The notes under the pieces were generated by a model, which saw nothing but the letters and a program-made list of their open reading frames with translations, was not told where the DNA came from and did no database searches. From the NCBI GenBank assembly GCA_024114885.1, contig CP099430.1, forward strand, positions 248,001 to 312,000: 64,000 nucleotides of DNA, read 5' to 3'. Both the position numbers and the translations under genes were made by a program. Positions 21,192 through 32,998 of the stretch are shown here, one piece after another. The stretch's first letter is position 1. The number at the start of each line of letters is the position of its first letter. This DNA is from Septoria linicola. Lineage: Eukaryota; Ascomycota; Dothideomycetes; Mycosphaerellales; Mycosphaerellaceae.

Positions 21192-23129
21192 ATGGCCATG
21201 GCTACGCAGTACCCATATTTGACTGTCAAGGTATGTTCTCACATGCCCACGAGACGTCACTCCGTCCACCAACTAAATCTTTGGTAGGCATATGGCCCCA
21301 CGATCCCCGACACCAATGTACTCCCAGCTGTCTCCCTCGTCGACTGTGGCGATCCACGCTCCCGCCCTGTCAACTTGTATCTCTGGCAAGTCGAGCGCCT
21401 TGTCTTGTTTGCCGAACAAAACAAGCCAGGCACGAATGTCAAAGCCTTCATCGAGAACCTCGACACCAACGCCGTCAACCAACTGATCGATTACGTGTTC
21501 CCTTGGCCAGATAAGCAGGATACCCCCGAAGAAGAGTATGTGGCTCTACGTGACCGTCTGTGGGCTTGGGTGGCAGAGGGTGGGTGTGACAGAGATGTTG
21601 CAGTGCACATCCAGAACCAGAAGAGCGAGTTGGTCTATCCGGATCCAGATGACCTGGCGGAAATGTACGCATCGACTCCACAGGGACCAGCCTTGACTGA
21701 TGATGCTGCGTCTACTGATCCAGCTACCTCCTCTCATGGCTATGCATACCCGGATCTGCAGCAGCTACAGTCAGAAGGTCCAAACATCACCAAGACGATG
21801 TTGGCTCACACGCAGTCCAGTGCTTCGCAGAACTCTCCAGCTGCCCAGGCGCCCTTGGCACCACCACAGCCCGCTGCTGCAGACAATGCAGGGCTCATCT
21901 CTCATCCACTTGGAGGGCTCAAGACACCACCTGCAACCAACGCCTACACCACCCCACCGGAGCCTGCTGGTCTTCTACATCCACAACCATATAACACTGA
22001 GGAGCGGACCGACGCCACATCTCAGAACACGTCTCCTCCTCCTCAGGCTCCTCACACGCCTGGGCAGTGGCCGGCAGAATCGTGGACGCACCAGCATTAC
22101 CCTCAACACGGAGACGCGACCCCTGCTGCAGCACCCAAGGCATCGCCCCCTGCAGCCGGGGTCAACGCTCACCACATCCAGCCTGCTGCCACAGCTGGCA
22201 CTTCTGCCTTGTATGGTACCCAGCAGCAGCAGCAATACGATGGCATTCCTGGCTCTTCACACTCATTCACTGCTCCCGCTCAGCCGAGGTGGGCCACTTC
22301 TCTTGCTCCTCCTGGTCCCGGACATCAGACTCCTCAGCCAGAGTCGACCTTGCAAGGTGCCAAGTGGCAGAACAGTGGCGGAAACCAGGCTCCGCCTCAG
22401 TCGTTCATGCCGGCTCGCAATCAGGTCACCTCTGGTGCTCACAGTCCCGCCGGCACTATCAACGCTGGAACCTACGGAAATTACAGTGCTGATGCCGCTG
22501 CTGCTACATTCCATGCCCACCCTCAGTCATACAAGCCAACTCAACAGCAGTTCACCCCTGGAGCTCACAGTGCCGCTGCTGGAGCCCGCCACACTCAGCC
22601 AGGCATGCAAACTCCACAGCGGCTCCCCATTGGAAACAACATGGCTACTTCCACTGCTGCTGGACCCTACCAGGTTCAGCCAGGCATGCATACCCCACCA
22701 GGACATGGCACTGGAAATCACAGTGCTGCTCACAGTGCCGCTGCTGGATCCCACTCCAATCAGCCGGGCATGCAAACTCCACAGCGGCTCCCCATTGGAA
22801 ACAACATGGCTACTTACACTGCCGCTGGACCCTACCAGGTTCAGCCAGGCATGCACACCCCACTAGGACGTGGCTCTGGAAATCACAGTGCTGCTCACAG
22901 TGGTGCTTACGCTGCTGCTCATACTGCTACTGGACAATATCAGCCTAAGCCAAACCTGTCTCCACGGCGGTCCACTTCTGGAACTTATGGGGCTGCTGGA
23001 CCCTACCAGCCTCAGCCTCACCCATCTCCATCGCAGTCCCAGTATCAGACGACCGAGACCACTTCACCCGATGCCATCATTGCCCTGATGAACGACATGT
23101 TGGCGATGCACGTCACTGGTGAGCAGTAG
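21192..23129 (+). CDS. Hypothetical Gln/Pro/Ala-rich protein, one intron
   Basis: Exon 1 is 21192-21230 (MAMATQYPYLTVK) and exon 2 is 21288-23129, separated by a 57-nt intron with donor GTATGT, a CTAAAT branch-like site and acceptor GGTAG. The product is 626 residues. The first ~170 residues look folded and conserved (YGPTIPDTNVLPAVSLVDC, then VNLYLWQVERLVLFAEQ). The remainder is a disordered region rich in Gln, Pro, Ala, His and Gly, with a 55-residue tandem repeat near the C-terminus. The composition resembles transcriptional co-regulators or RNA-granule proteins, but no domain proves this. A second in-frame ATG is six bases downstream of the first. Confidence 0.72.
22585..22915 (+). repeat. 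165-bp tandem repeat in coding sequence
   Basis: Two near-identical units offset by 165 bp (matching ATGs at 22605 and 22770) encode 55-residue repeats containing QPGMQTPQRLPIGNNMAT and AAGPYQVQPGMHTP. High similarity at synonymous sites suggests recent duplication or gene conversion. Confidence 0.8.
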
Positions 23130-23654
23130 TGTGGGGCGAGAACAAGCAAGGTGTTCCGTCCGACTTGGGGCTTTTTCAATAGAGAGAGATGGATGGAAAG
23201 ACGAGACAGGATCATGACGAGACGGATCAGTAAGAGGCAACACACTGCGCCACATGTCAGAGAAGACATGCAGATGGTACCTACCAGGAGGATCAATCGG
23301 GAAGGATGTAATGGGAGAAGGAGAAAGAGGAACACAACATCCTGTGCTGCACTGCACTGCACTACACGCACCACAACACACCACCTTCTTTTGAACCTTT
23401 GGCGTGATGTACAACAAGACGAAACGGACTGAACTGTTTGGGTACCGTGTACAATGCTACGGAACGGACTGGTCACTAGGAGGATGTGAAACAAAAAAAC
23501 CCCCAAAAGACAAAACAAGACCTCGATAGATATGTAGGAGACACAACTGGAATTCCTCCTTTACCCCCAAAAGCCAATCAGCCGACCAAACCAAGAACTC
23601 CCAACAAAAGAAAGCATGTCAAGATTCTCTCTTCCCAGATCCTTTCTTCCCTCA

Positions 23655-24146
23655 TCATCTCCACCCATCAAACCTCTCCCCCTCCTCAAACTCGTCCACA
23701 CTCCCAAACCACCGCCCCTCATCTCCATCTTCCTCCCCAACATGATGCTCACGCTGCAAATCCCCCGCCACAACATTCCACACCAACGCCTGCAAAACCC
23801 CTGCGTCGCGCACAGCCGGATGCTCACAATACCATCGCAGTCTCTCCGCCCAGCGGCGCGCGTGTCTTCTCTGCTGCTGTTGCTGATCACTACTACTATC
23901 ACTACTGCCGCTGCCGCTGCCAAGAGAAAAGGCCAAGAAGATCGAAGCAGTCGTCCAGCCAAACCTCCACGCGCCCTCATCGTGGTCCCAGAGAAACGTC
24001 ACTTGCAAGTTCTGCGGCGGGACGCGGGCGAAGATGGGCGTCCAGAGGGGTAGGAGAGCTGCGCCGGCATCGTTGGTAGGAGGACATGCGAGGCGGAGGG
24101 CAGAGGCGAATGTCGATGGGGTGGTTGTCAGGGGTGGGAAGTAGTA

Positions 24147-24182
<36 letters not shown>

Positions 24183-24536
24183 TTGGGAGGAGTGGGATTG
24201 TTGGTGGTGATTGCGAGCAGCGTGGTCGGAGGCCAGGTGGGCGGCGATGGAAGCGCCGATGGAGGTCCAGGGCTCGGTGGAGAAGATGTCTTCGAAGTAG
24301 CGGGTGGCGGGAGGAGGGGAAAGACGTGGGAGGGAATTGGTTCTTCTTCTGTCTCTGCTGCGCGAGGGCGAGGACGCAAAGGACGAGGCAGAGGAGAAGG
24401 AGTAGGGACGGACAGACTGTGAGAAGAAGAAGGGGGGAGAGGGGGCGTTGCTTCGGCCTCTGCTTCTGCTTCTGCTTCTACTCCTGCTGCTGCTGCGAGC
24501 ACGGCGGAATGGTCGGCTGGGGCGGTTACGGGTCAT
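23655..24536 (-). CDS. Hypothetical protein with RS-rich N-terminus and poly-Gln
   Basis: A 293-residue frame starting at ATG 24536. The N-terminus is Arg/Ser-dipeptide-rich (ARSSSRSRSRSRSRGRS), like SR-type splicing or condensate proteins. A segment that looks folded follows (YFEDIFSTEPWTSIGASIAAHLA), then a 13-residue Gln run, then a second folded-looking segment (LPLWTPIFARVPPQNLQVTFLWDHDEGAWRFGW) and an acidic C-terminus. Family not recognised. No intron is required. The RS region alone does not establish a splicing role. Confidence 0.6.
24149..24180 (+). repeat. CTG/CAG microsatellite encoding poly-Gln on the minus strand
   Basis: About ten uninterrupted trinucleotide units within the coding region 23655-24536. 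Confidence 0.85.
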
Positions 24537-25018
24537 GGTTGGAGGTTGACACCTGGGTTTGCTGTACTGTACTTTGCTGTACGGACTTGACTTGGTGAAA
24601 TTGAGATTGAGATTGAGGCTTGAGAATCGGCAGACATGGTGGAGATGGACAGCTTGTCGAGGACAAAGCAGAGCGAATGCATACTATTATGTACCGGATG
24701 CGGATGCGGATGATGTGATGCAAGCGAATAATACCAAGGGAGAGCCAATGACATGAGGAGCTGAGCGAGAACAAGGACAAAGGCGAGCGTGCGTGCAAAT
24801 GGAAATGAACAACGGTAGGCGACGCTGCATTGTGCCGCTTGTTGGAAAGTCTGGCCACAGATGGTTCATTGTGTGGTCCTCAAAGTGGCATTGGTGTGTG
24901 TATGTATGCGACAAAGAGAGACTAGACTCTGAGGATCCAGGGTCCAGGTGCCTCAAAGATCAGCCGGTACTCGAGCTTGATGGACATGTCGTCATGACGA
25001 AATTCGGGCCCGGTCAAC

Positions 25019-25555
25019 TCACACCACCGTCGCCCACTCGTCTCCGCACTGCAGACATTCGGCCACAGCAGCATCTCCCGCATAGTCTCTGCCACTGCCA
25101 CTGCCGGCGCCTCCGACACATGCTCTCGCCGCCGCTAGCACGATGCCCGCGACCGCAACACTATACGCCAAGTGCGCTGCGCCGCGGCACCAATTCCACA
25201 ATCGAACCGTGGGGTGTGGAAGACGAGTCGGCAGCTCTTCGAGGAGACGGCCGATGCAGAGCACAATGCAGATGGCTGCAAGGGAGTGCAGCGTCGGCCA
25301 GAACCAGCATTGGGCGAAGACGGCGACGAGCAGGTGCTTGGCGAGGGCGATGGGGATGTGTTTCAACAGGCCGACGATGGGGATGTGCTTCAACAGGCCG
25401 AGGGGGATACGTGGTCTGGTAGCTGGAGCGGCGGGAGTGCTGGTGGTGCTGGTGGTGGTACTTCTGGCCGCATTGGATGGCTGTTGCTGGGCAGTTTGTT
25501 GCTTCGTCTGCCTATGAGCAGCATCAGGAGCACGCATGGCTCGCGTTTTGAGCAT
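25019..25555 (-). CDS. Hypothetical membrane protein
   Basis: A 178-residue frame if translation starts at ATG 25555 (MLKTRAMRAPD). The upstream frame to 25708 is open but has low-complexity His/Ser/Pro sequence and is probably 5' UTR. After a Thr/Ser/Pro-rich stretch comes a short duplicated motif (GLLKHIP-I twice) and two hydrophobic segments (LLVAVFAQCWFWPTLHSLA and YSVAVAGIVLAAARACVGG), suggesting a small integral membrane protein. Family not recognised. A GTGAGT overlaps the stop codon, so a 3' exon on the minus strand below 25019 is possible. Confidence 0.45.
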   Translation of the reverse strand: MLKTRAMRAPDAAHRQTKQQTAQQQPSNAARSTTTSTTSTPAAPATRPRIPLGLLKHIPIVGLLKHIPIALAKHLLVAVFAQCWFWPTLHSLAAICIVLCIGRLLEELPTRLPHPTVRLWNWCRGAAHLAYSVAVAGIVLAAARACVGGAGSGSGRDYAGDAAVAECLQCGDEWATVV

Positions 25556-26289
25556 TGTGCTGGTTGGGTTTGGTCGATGGAGATTTGGAAAGGAAGATGG
25601 GTCTGCTGTATGAGTTGCTCGTGGATAGATAGAGGGGATGATGTAGGAAACCGGAGAGAACAAGTGGTGGTGATTGCGATTGTCACTGTTGCAGGAAGTT
25701 CCAGACATTCTCGTTGTCTTTCAACGCCGCAATGTTGCAGCTGCAGGAGTCTCTCTCTCTCTCTCCCTCTTTGGAGATTGTGTGAAACATTTGTCTTGCT
25801 GGTCTAAGCTGGCCTGGACACCTTCACCGCCGCTGTGCAGTGTGCGCGCTGTTATGACCCGTTCACTTTGTGATGTTGATGATAATGCTGTACACAACAC
25901 CAAAGTAATCGCAGCTGCCCTTCCAATCTTCATCTTCTCCAGGGTCTACACTCTGCCTTGTCATCCAAGTCACTCACGAGCTTGAAGACGTGTCTACGCC
26001 CTGATCTGACCTTACTCTCTCCAACTCAACTGCATCCCTGGAGTCTGTTCGACACGGAAGTGACGTGCTGCATTCGGGCATCAGTGATGGACATCACGGG
26101 TGGAAATGAGTCGGCAAAGACTGCCGGCAATGAAAGCGGCACGACTTGTAAGTCGATGGGAGCTTCTGTTGGTCGAATATGCACGAGCAGAGGTCAGGCA
26201 AAGTGGACATGATATGTGTGCAGTTCGAAGCAAGGACTCCATGCTGGAAGATATCATTGGGGCGGTCCGTGTACCTCCATTCATGCCTC

Positions 26290-26332
26290 TGCTTCTTCTT
26301 CTTCTTCTTCTTCTTCTTCTTCTTCTTTCGTC
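26290..26332 (+). repeat. TTC/GAA microsatellite
   Basis: An almost perfect run of about 13 TTC units in the intergenic region downstream of the RING-like gene. No gene is supported in 25710-26550. Confidence 0.85.
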
Positions 26333-26550
26333 AACCATTCCTCTTTGGAACTCGTCCGTTTCCATAGTTCCCCTCTTGTCACATTGCCGCCACGCTGAGT
26401 CCGCAGCTACTGATCCCTCCAACGACCTTTGAATTTCTCGAATGCCACTCCCGCCTTGCTCACTCCTCCACTGACACCCCCCAAACTACCACACACCGCC
26501 GCGCACATCTTTGTGACCCACGCTTGCCGATCAGAGCATGCATCCTGCCA

Positions 26551-27090
26551 TCATCCTTCGAAACGCGCCGCCGCTGCTGCTGCTGCTGCTGCCAAAGCGG
26601 CAGCATGAGCCCGATCCTGCTTGCGCAGCTTGCGCACTGCCCTGTCCCATGCCTTTCTTCCGAGGCGGGTACGTGGTATCAGGTCTCGATGGTGCCGACA
26701 GAGCGGACAGCGCACACAAAAGTGCGTGCGGGTAGCGTGTCGATCATAAGCCACGGTGTCGGTGTCTGGCGAGGTGTCCAAAGAGACTATGAACTGGCGG
26801 TAGCAGTCCGAATGCATGACTCCCAAGCACCGTATTCTCTTGCAGTGGACGACTGTGTTGGATGTGGCCGTGATGGTGTCGAGGCAGATGGAGCACGTGT
26901 GAGTGGCGGCAGCTGGTTGATTGATGGTGACTGTAGGCAGAGCGATCGGTGGAGGAGGGGGATCGTCGGATGTGAGGTCCATCACGGTTGGAGGATGAGG
27001 ATGGTCAGAGGTGAGGTCGATCACAATCCGGCGTGGTGGTGGTGGTGGTGGTGGTGGTGGTGGTGGTGGTGGTGCTGTTATCCGGGCCAT
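26551..27090 (-). CDS. RING-like zinc-binding protein with two SUMO-interaction motifs
   Basis: A 179-residue frame starting at ATG 27090, which has ideal context (CCACCATGG); an earlier in-frame ATG at 27123 is less likely. The order is a 13-Pro run, two motifs matching SUMO-interaction motifs (IVIDLTSD and VMDLTSDD), a Pro linker, then a zinc-finger-like region: CSIC, CKRIRC, CLGVMHSDC and, after about 30 residues, CVRCPLC. This follows the C...C, C..H..C, C..C plan of RING domains, but the His normally found in CxH is Gly, so one ligand may come from the extra Cys of CKRIRC. SIM plus RING is the architecture of SUMO-targeted ubiquitin ligases (Slx5/RNF4 type). That function is inferred. 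The C-terminus is a basic and Ala-rich helix. Confidence 0.65.
   Translation of the reverse strand: MARITAPPPPPPPPPPPPPRRIVIDLTSDHPHPPTVMDLTSDDPPPPPIALPTVTINQPAAATHTCSICLDTITATSNTVVHCKRIRCLGVMHSDCYRQFIVSLDTSPDTDTVAYDRHATRTHFCVRCPLCRHHRDLIPRTRLGRKAWDRAVRKLRKQDRAHAAALAAAAAAAAARFEG
27033..27072 (+). repeat. GGT microsatellite (poly-Pro codons on the minus strand)
   Basis: About 13 GGT units inside the 5' part of the RING-like gene, encoding its N-terminal Pro run. Confidence 0.85.
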
Positions 27091-27221
27091 GGTGGATGGT
27101 GATGTGGATAGTCCTTGCAACAATCGAGGAGGCGAGGATTATGGAGGACGCGATGTGATGTCCAGGCGTTTGAACGTGTGGAAGAGCAGACGGACAAATA
27201 GGCAGGCGCACTCAAGTGGTT

Positions 27222-27250
27222 CCATTGCCATTGCCATTGCCATTGCCATG
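27222..27250 (+). repeat. CATTGC hexanucleotide tandem repeat
   Basis: Nearly five copies of a 6-bp unit, upstream of the RING-like gene (on its 5' side). It could be promoter sequence. The sequence turns AT-rich about 200 bp further on. Confidence 0.8.
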
Positions 27251-27419
27251 CCATCGTCGAGGATCTTTCAGTCTGCTTCATCGGCGGCCATCCGAATGGT
27301 CATTGTCCCGTCGTCTCGTTGTCGCATTGTCGCATCGTTGCATCGTTGTTCTTCTCGCCATCATGTGTTGTTGTAAGAGACCAGTTGTAATGAGGCTGCA
27401 TTGATGCTCCGGCTCCATA

Positions 27420-29300
27420 GGAACAGGACTAGCTGACGCTATAGGCTATACTAGAGCATGTTTACCGTCTAGTTCTAGTAGCTGCCGCGGCAAGCGGAAG
27501 CTGTAATTAGCGCGCTATAACATATTAGTGCATTTGATTGCCTTTACGTTAGTAAACGTTTCCGTATACCGCCTTAGCTTATCTTAATAATACCTTATCG
27601 CCTAGTATACTCTTACCTATAGTATACTATATTCGCGTAGAGTATACGCTATAGATATTACTATTATACTATATCTATAGATCTACTCTAGATAGTAGTA
27701 ATTTAGCTACTATTATAGAAGGAAGAAGACGAGGTTATCTAAGTATACTAGAAAGTACGATATATACTACTAACTCTACTTATCTAATATACTATTCTAA
27801 GAAGCCTATACTCTATAGATAGTATATACTAACGATAAGCTATAGCGTAATATTAATAACGATTAAGGTAGATATATAGACGTAGGTTATACTAGTACGC
27901 GTCGTAAGAACGCGTTTACTATATAGATATAATACTATAGCTACTAGTAATAGCGTAAATATACTATATTTAATAGAATAGCTAGTTCGTATTAAGTTAA
28001 TAGACTATATTTACTATCTAGCTATCTTTTTATAAGATAGGTTCTATAGTAGCTAGAGTATATAATTAGTACTATAAAGGAGATATTAGTATATATATAG
28101 CCTTTACGTTAGTAAGTAGTCTTAGCTTCTACCTTAAGTAATATCTATACCTAGTATACGCTATTACTATTAGTCTATACTATATCTATAGCGTATAATC
28201 TTTATATAAAGTATACTATATATATAATATATCCTACTCTATATATCTAATATAATATAGACGTACTAGATTAAGTATAGCTAGTATTAATTATAGAGTA
28301 GGAAGAGTTCTACCTTTAGTAGCTATAGTAGGATATTTAATATATACTAGGCTAAGAGTTATACTAGGTTAACTACTAGTAAGGTAAAGGCCTACCTATA
28401 TACTATACTTAGTAGCTTTAGTATAAAACTAAGATAGTAGTTCGTTTCTAAGATAGTAATATTTACTCTACTTAATTAATTTAATATCCTATAGCTCTAA
28501 TATAAACTCTTAAGCCTAGAGCTACTAGTTTAAGCTCGTTACTACTATTTAACTAACGTATTATAAGACTATTACTATCTAAATAGGTCTTGTTCTATAA
28601 TAGCTACTCTTATACCTACCTAGAAGGTTAGTATTAAGATAGTTATTATCTATTAATAGAGCCGAAAGTAGAGCTATCTCTTCTCTCTTATACTAGGACT
28701 AGAAGCGTAGAGAGTAGAAGATAGCCTTAAAGCGAGAACTAATATACTATAAATATTAGATAAGAGGCCTAAAGGAGCCTATATAAGAGGCGACTTAAAA
28801 GGCTATAATAATATAGAAGCCTCTAGAATATAGATATCGCTCTAATCTAGAAAAGTTATAAACCTCTAGTATCTCTTAGTATAGATCTATTTAGTAATTA
28901 TTATATAGATAGTAAGGCGACTTACTATATTAGAGATTTACTTAGAGTCCTTATATCTATAATAGTCTTCGATTAGACTCTAGTTTAGCGTAAAAACGCT
29001 CTCGTTTAGATAGCGTAGAAGCTATAAGATAGGCTAGACCTATTTAGGTAATCTCGTATCCTCTAGTATATAGAACGCTTAGAATAAGCTCTAGTACGGC
29101 GTTAGACGCTAATCGTTTAGCTTAGAGTACTAATTACGTCTAAGGCTCTAGACCTAGTATATAGTATAGGCTAACGTAATATTATACTACTATAGTTATA
29201 TAATAGACTACTCGAATTAGTAAGATAGACGCGTCTTACTATAAATAGTCGAACTATATAATACGATATACCTTTACTTATTAGATATAATTAATATAGC
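27420..29300. other. RIP-mutated sequence, origin not identified
   Basis: No LTR, terminal repeat or domain was recognised. Plus-strand frames with readthrough give fairly protein-like stretches but nothing I can name. It is presumably the remains of an older transposon. Confidence 0.5.
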
Positions 29301-29963
29301 CTTAGTATTATAAAAGGTTTAACGTTTACTTTCTAATAGCTAATAAAATTTTAGACTCTTATATTTTAGTTATCGTTTTAAACGATAACTATATTTTATT
29401 TAAAAACCTAATTAAGGAGAGTATAATATACTCTTAGAATATTTTCGAACGAGCTCTATAAGTAAATTAGTATCTACTAGCTAGCTTAAAACACTAGATA
29501 GTAGCTTATCTAATTAACTTAATAAGTAAATTTAAAGATCTCTAGTAAACCTATTATCTACTTTTACTTCGTTCTCTCTACTAGATAACGATATATCTAT
29601 AGAGACTAAGGACTAAGGAGGTAATAACCTTAATCCTAACGCTAATCTCTTTTAAGGACTAGACTTAGAAGATAGATTATCTATAGTATAGTTCTAGCTA
29701 CTTATAGAGACTATCTATATAATCTAAAGCTAGTAGGTAATTATCGCTTAGGTTCTACTAATACCTAGCTCGGACTAGAATCTCTTCTTTAATAAAGAAA
29801 ACGTAACTAAGTATATAAAGCGATTTAAAGCTATATATAGAAATTATATAATTCTACTTATTAATAATAATAAATAGCTTTATAAGAAGCTACTTACTTA
29901 AGTTATAGTTATCTAACGTAGACGATACTAGCGCCTTAATAGTTTCTACGATCGAAACTATAC
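29300..29963 (+). pseudogene. Retrotransposon gag-like fragment
   Basis: With RIP stops read through, the plus strand near 29,790-29,930 reads FNKENVTKYIKRFKAIYRNY followed by a helical stretch. This resembles the start of a Ty3/gypsy gag (FxGxNVTxFLxxY). The frame is cut at 29,964 by the end sequence of the hAT-like element, so this is a truncated target. No LTR was found. Confidence 0.4.
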
Positions 29964-31975
29964 TAGACGTTAGAATAGGTAGGCTAAAATAGGTTAGTAT
30001 ATAGGTTAGGCTAGGTCTTAGCCTATCTATAGAAGATAGTAATAGGTATAGTATAAATACCTACTCTATACTTAGATAGGTTAGGCGAACAAAAAATAGA
30101 TATAATATAGGTTTTAAGTATAATTATAAAGAAGAATTATTCTAGTTAGTATCGACTATAAAAGGAAGTATATAATAGAATAGTAAAGATAGAGAGAGAG
30201 ATAATAGTAATAAGTAGAACGGATAGGCTAATCTAATATCGACTTAAGTTTATAATATATATAGTTAGTAGACGTAGTTAGTAGCTACGTTCTAGCTCTT
30301 AAAGCTTCTCTATAGAGCGTATTACGCTTTCGCGTACTTCGACGCTATAATTTATCTATCTTTATAACCTCTTTATTATCGCTAATACTATTAAACTTTA
30401 AAAGAGTCTTAATTTCGTTTTTAACCTCTTTATTCTACTTCTCGACTATATCTATCTAATTATAAGTAAGTTCTAAATTAGGATAAAGAGTAGATACTTC
30501 TATAGTAAGTACTACTCTTATATTATACTTATAATCGCGATATCGATATCGTAATAGTATAATATACGTAAAGGTATCTAGATTATATATCTAATTATAG
30601 TAGTTCTAATAACGTATAATACTAAAATCTCGTTTAGACGTTAGAATAGATAGGCTAAAACGAGTTACTAATAGGTTAGGCTAGGTCTTAGCCTACCTAT
30701 AGAAGATAGTAATAGGTATAGTATAAATACCTACTCTATACTTAGATAGGTTAGGTAAATAAAAAATAGGTATAATATAGGTTTTAAGTATAACTATAAA
30801 GAAGAATTATTCTAGTTAGTATCGACTATAAAAGGAAGTATATAATAGAGTAGTAAAGATAGAGAGAGAGATAATAGTAATAAGTAGAACGGATAGGCTA
30901 ATCTAACGTCGACTTAAGTTTATAATATATATAGTTAGTAGACGTAGTTAGTAGCTACGTTCTAGCTCTTAAAGCTTCTCTATAGAGTATATTACGCTTT
31001 TACGTACTTCGACGCTATAATTTATCTATCTTTATAACCGCTTTATTATCGCTAATACTATTAAACTTTAAAAGAGCTCTAATTTCGTTTTTAACCTCCT
31101 TATTCTACTTCTCGACTATATCTATCTAATTATAAGTAAGTTCTAAATTAGGATAAAGAGTAGATACTTCTATAGTAAGTACTACTCTTATATTATACTT
31201 ATAATCGCGATATCGATATCGTAATAGTATAATATACGTAAAGGTATCTAGATTATATATCTAATTATAGTAGTTCTAATAACGTATAATACTAAAATCT
31301 CGTTTAGACATCGGAATAGATAGGCTAAAACGAGTTACTAATAGGTTAGGCTAGGTCTTAGCCTACCTATAGAAGATAGTAATAGGTATAGTATAAATAC
31401 CTACTCTATACTTAGATAGGTTAGGTAAATAAAAAATAGATATAATATAGGTTTTAAGTATAACTATAAAGAAGAATTATTCTAGTTAGTATCGACTATA
31501 AAAGGAAGTATATAATAGAGTAGTAAAGATAGAGAGAGAGATAATAGTAATAAGTAGAACGGATAGGCTAATCTAACGTCGACTTAAGTTTATAATATAT
31601 ATAGTTAGTAGATATAGTCGGTAGCTACGTTCTAGCTCTTAAAGCTTCTCTATAGAGTATATTACGCTTTTACGTACTTCGACGCTATAATTTATCTATC
31701 TTTATAACTACTTTATTATCGCTAATACTATTAAACTTTAAAAGAGTCTTAATTTCGTTTTTAACCTTCTTATTCTACTCCTCGACCGTATCTATCTAAT
31801 TATAAGTAAGTTCTAAATTAGGATAAAGAGTAGATACTTCTATAGTAAGTACTACTCTTATATTATACTTATAATTACGATATCTATATCGTAATAGTAT
31901 AATATACGTAAAGGTATCTAGATTATATATCCGATTATAGTAGTTCTAATAACGTATAATACTAAAATCTCGTTC
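29964..31975. repeat. Three tandem ~670-bp copies of a hAT element end
   Basis: Units start at 29,964, 30,635 and 31,305 (spacing 671 and 670 bp). Each begins TAGACG(T/C)(T/C)(A/G)GAATAG, followed by the TAGGTTAGGCTAGGTCTTAGCC segment in two pieces, and ends ...ACTAAAATCTCGTT. The third unit runs on into the hAT transposase gene. The second element copy at 59,867 has only a single unit, so the triplication is specific to this copy. The TAGACGTCGG start is probably the RIP form of a CAGACGTCGG terminal repeat. Confidence 0.85.
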
Positions 31976-32932
31976 GTATCTAGTATCTACTACTAGAATA
32001 TATAGAATATCCTAGGCTATTTTCGATATAGTAGAGAATATATTAGTAAGAGCTAGCTATATATCTATAGGATCTATTCTATCTATATATAAGAAGTCTA
32101 CTTTCTAATAGCGCTCTAGTTCGTTATTAGGCTTAACTAAGAGAGCTACGTCTAGTACTAGTTAAGCTTTATTATCGTCGCTATCGATCCTTATAGTAAA
32201 AGAGATTAAGAAGCTTTATATACCTTAAGGCTACTATTTCGAAGCTTATATAGTACTAGATAAAGCTTTATAATACTTTAACTACTCTACGCGTAATTTG
32301 CTCTAGTAGAGATCTTCTAAACTATCGTTATCGAAAGCGCCTCGCTTCTAGAATATACTCTTAATCGTAGAGTATAGTAGTACTACTATACTATAGTAGT
32401 CCCTAAACCGTTACTAGATCCGTTAGTAATATTAAAAGAGCTTAGTATACGCTTTATCTAGTACCTTATAAAGTAAGACCTTCTAAGCCTCTTTCTTATA
32501 CTTAAGTTTCTTATCTACTTTATCTAGAATATCGAAAAGAGAGTTATAGTAGCTAAGGACTAGATAGAGGCTAGAGCCCTTTATCGTACCGACGTAGATA
32601 GTAGTCTAAGCGAAGAGTATAGTTAGAGATATAAGGTATTCTAACCGTTACTAGTTAGTATTAGATAGTATAAGTATTAGTAGCGACTAACGCTTAATAA
32701 ATTTATTAATAAAGTCGCGTAGTCGACTAAAGCGAGATAGTATTATCGTAGTCGAGCTCTAACGGGTCCTTACGTCTTATATTACTCGTAGTAGTCTCGT
32801 TATAAGATACTTTTACTAGTATACGTAAGTCTTTAAATAGGAATATAGATTCTTTAGACGCTCTTTTTAGAGATCTATAAAGCTCTCGAAACGCTAAGAA
32901 CTAGAGTTTACCTATACTATAAACCTATAGAC

Positions 32933-32998
32933 CTAGGACGATTAATAAGCGCCGACTATACTTACTAACTACGATCGTCGACTATAACTATAATATAC
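32933..32998 (-). other. Intron-like segment in the hAT gene carrying the GTAGTCGG-type motif
   Basis: 66 nt on the minus strand: donor GTATAT, branch-like TTATTAATC, acceptor CCTAG. Inside are GTAGTTAGTAAGTATAGTCG (RIP variant of the paired motif) and GGCGC. The same segment occurs in the second copy at 61,496-61,561. Confidence 0.5.

Noticed and set aside
21700..22866. 388-codon plus-strand frame rich in Leu, Ser and Pro
   Set aside because: Out-of-frame shadow of the spliced gene 21192-23129. It crosses that gene's repeats with no independent features.
24086..24598. Plus-strand frame with poly-Ala and Arg/Cys-rich sequence
   Set aside because: Antisense to the poly-Gln/RS gene at 23655-24536 and explained by its CAG and RS codons.
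26081..26422. Minus-strand frame with poly-Arg run
   Set aside because: The run is the GAA/TTC microsatellite in another frame. No other protein-like feature.
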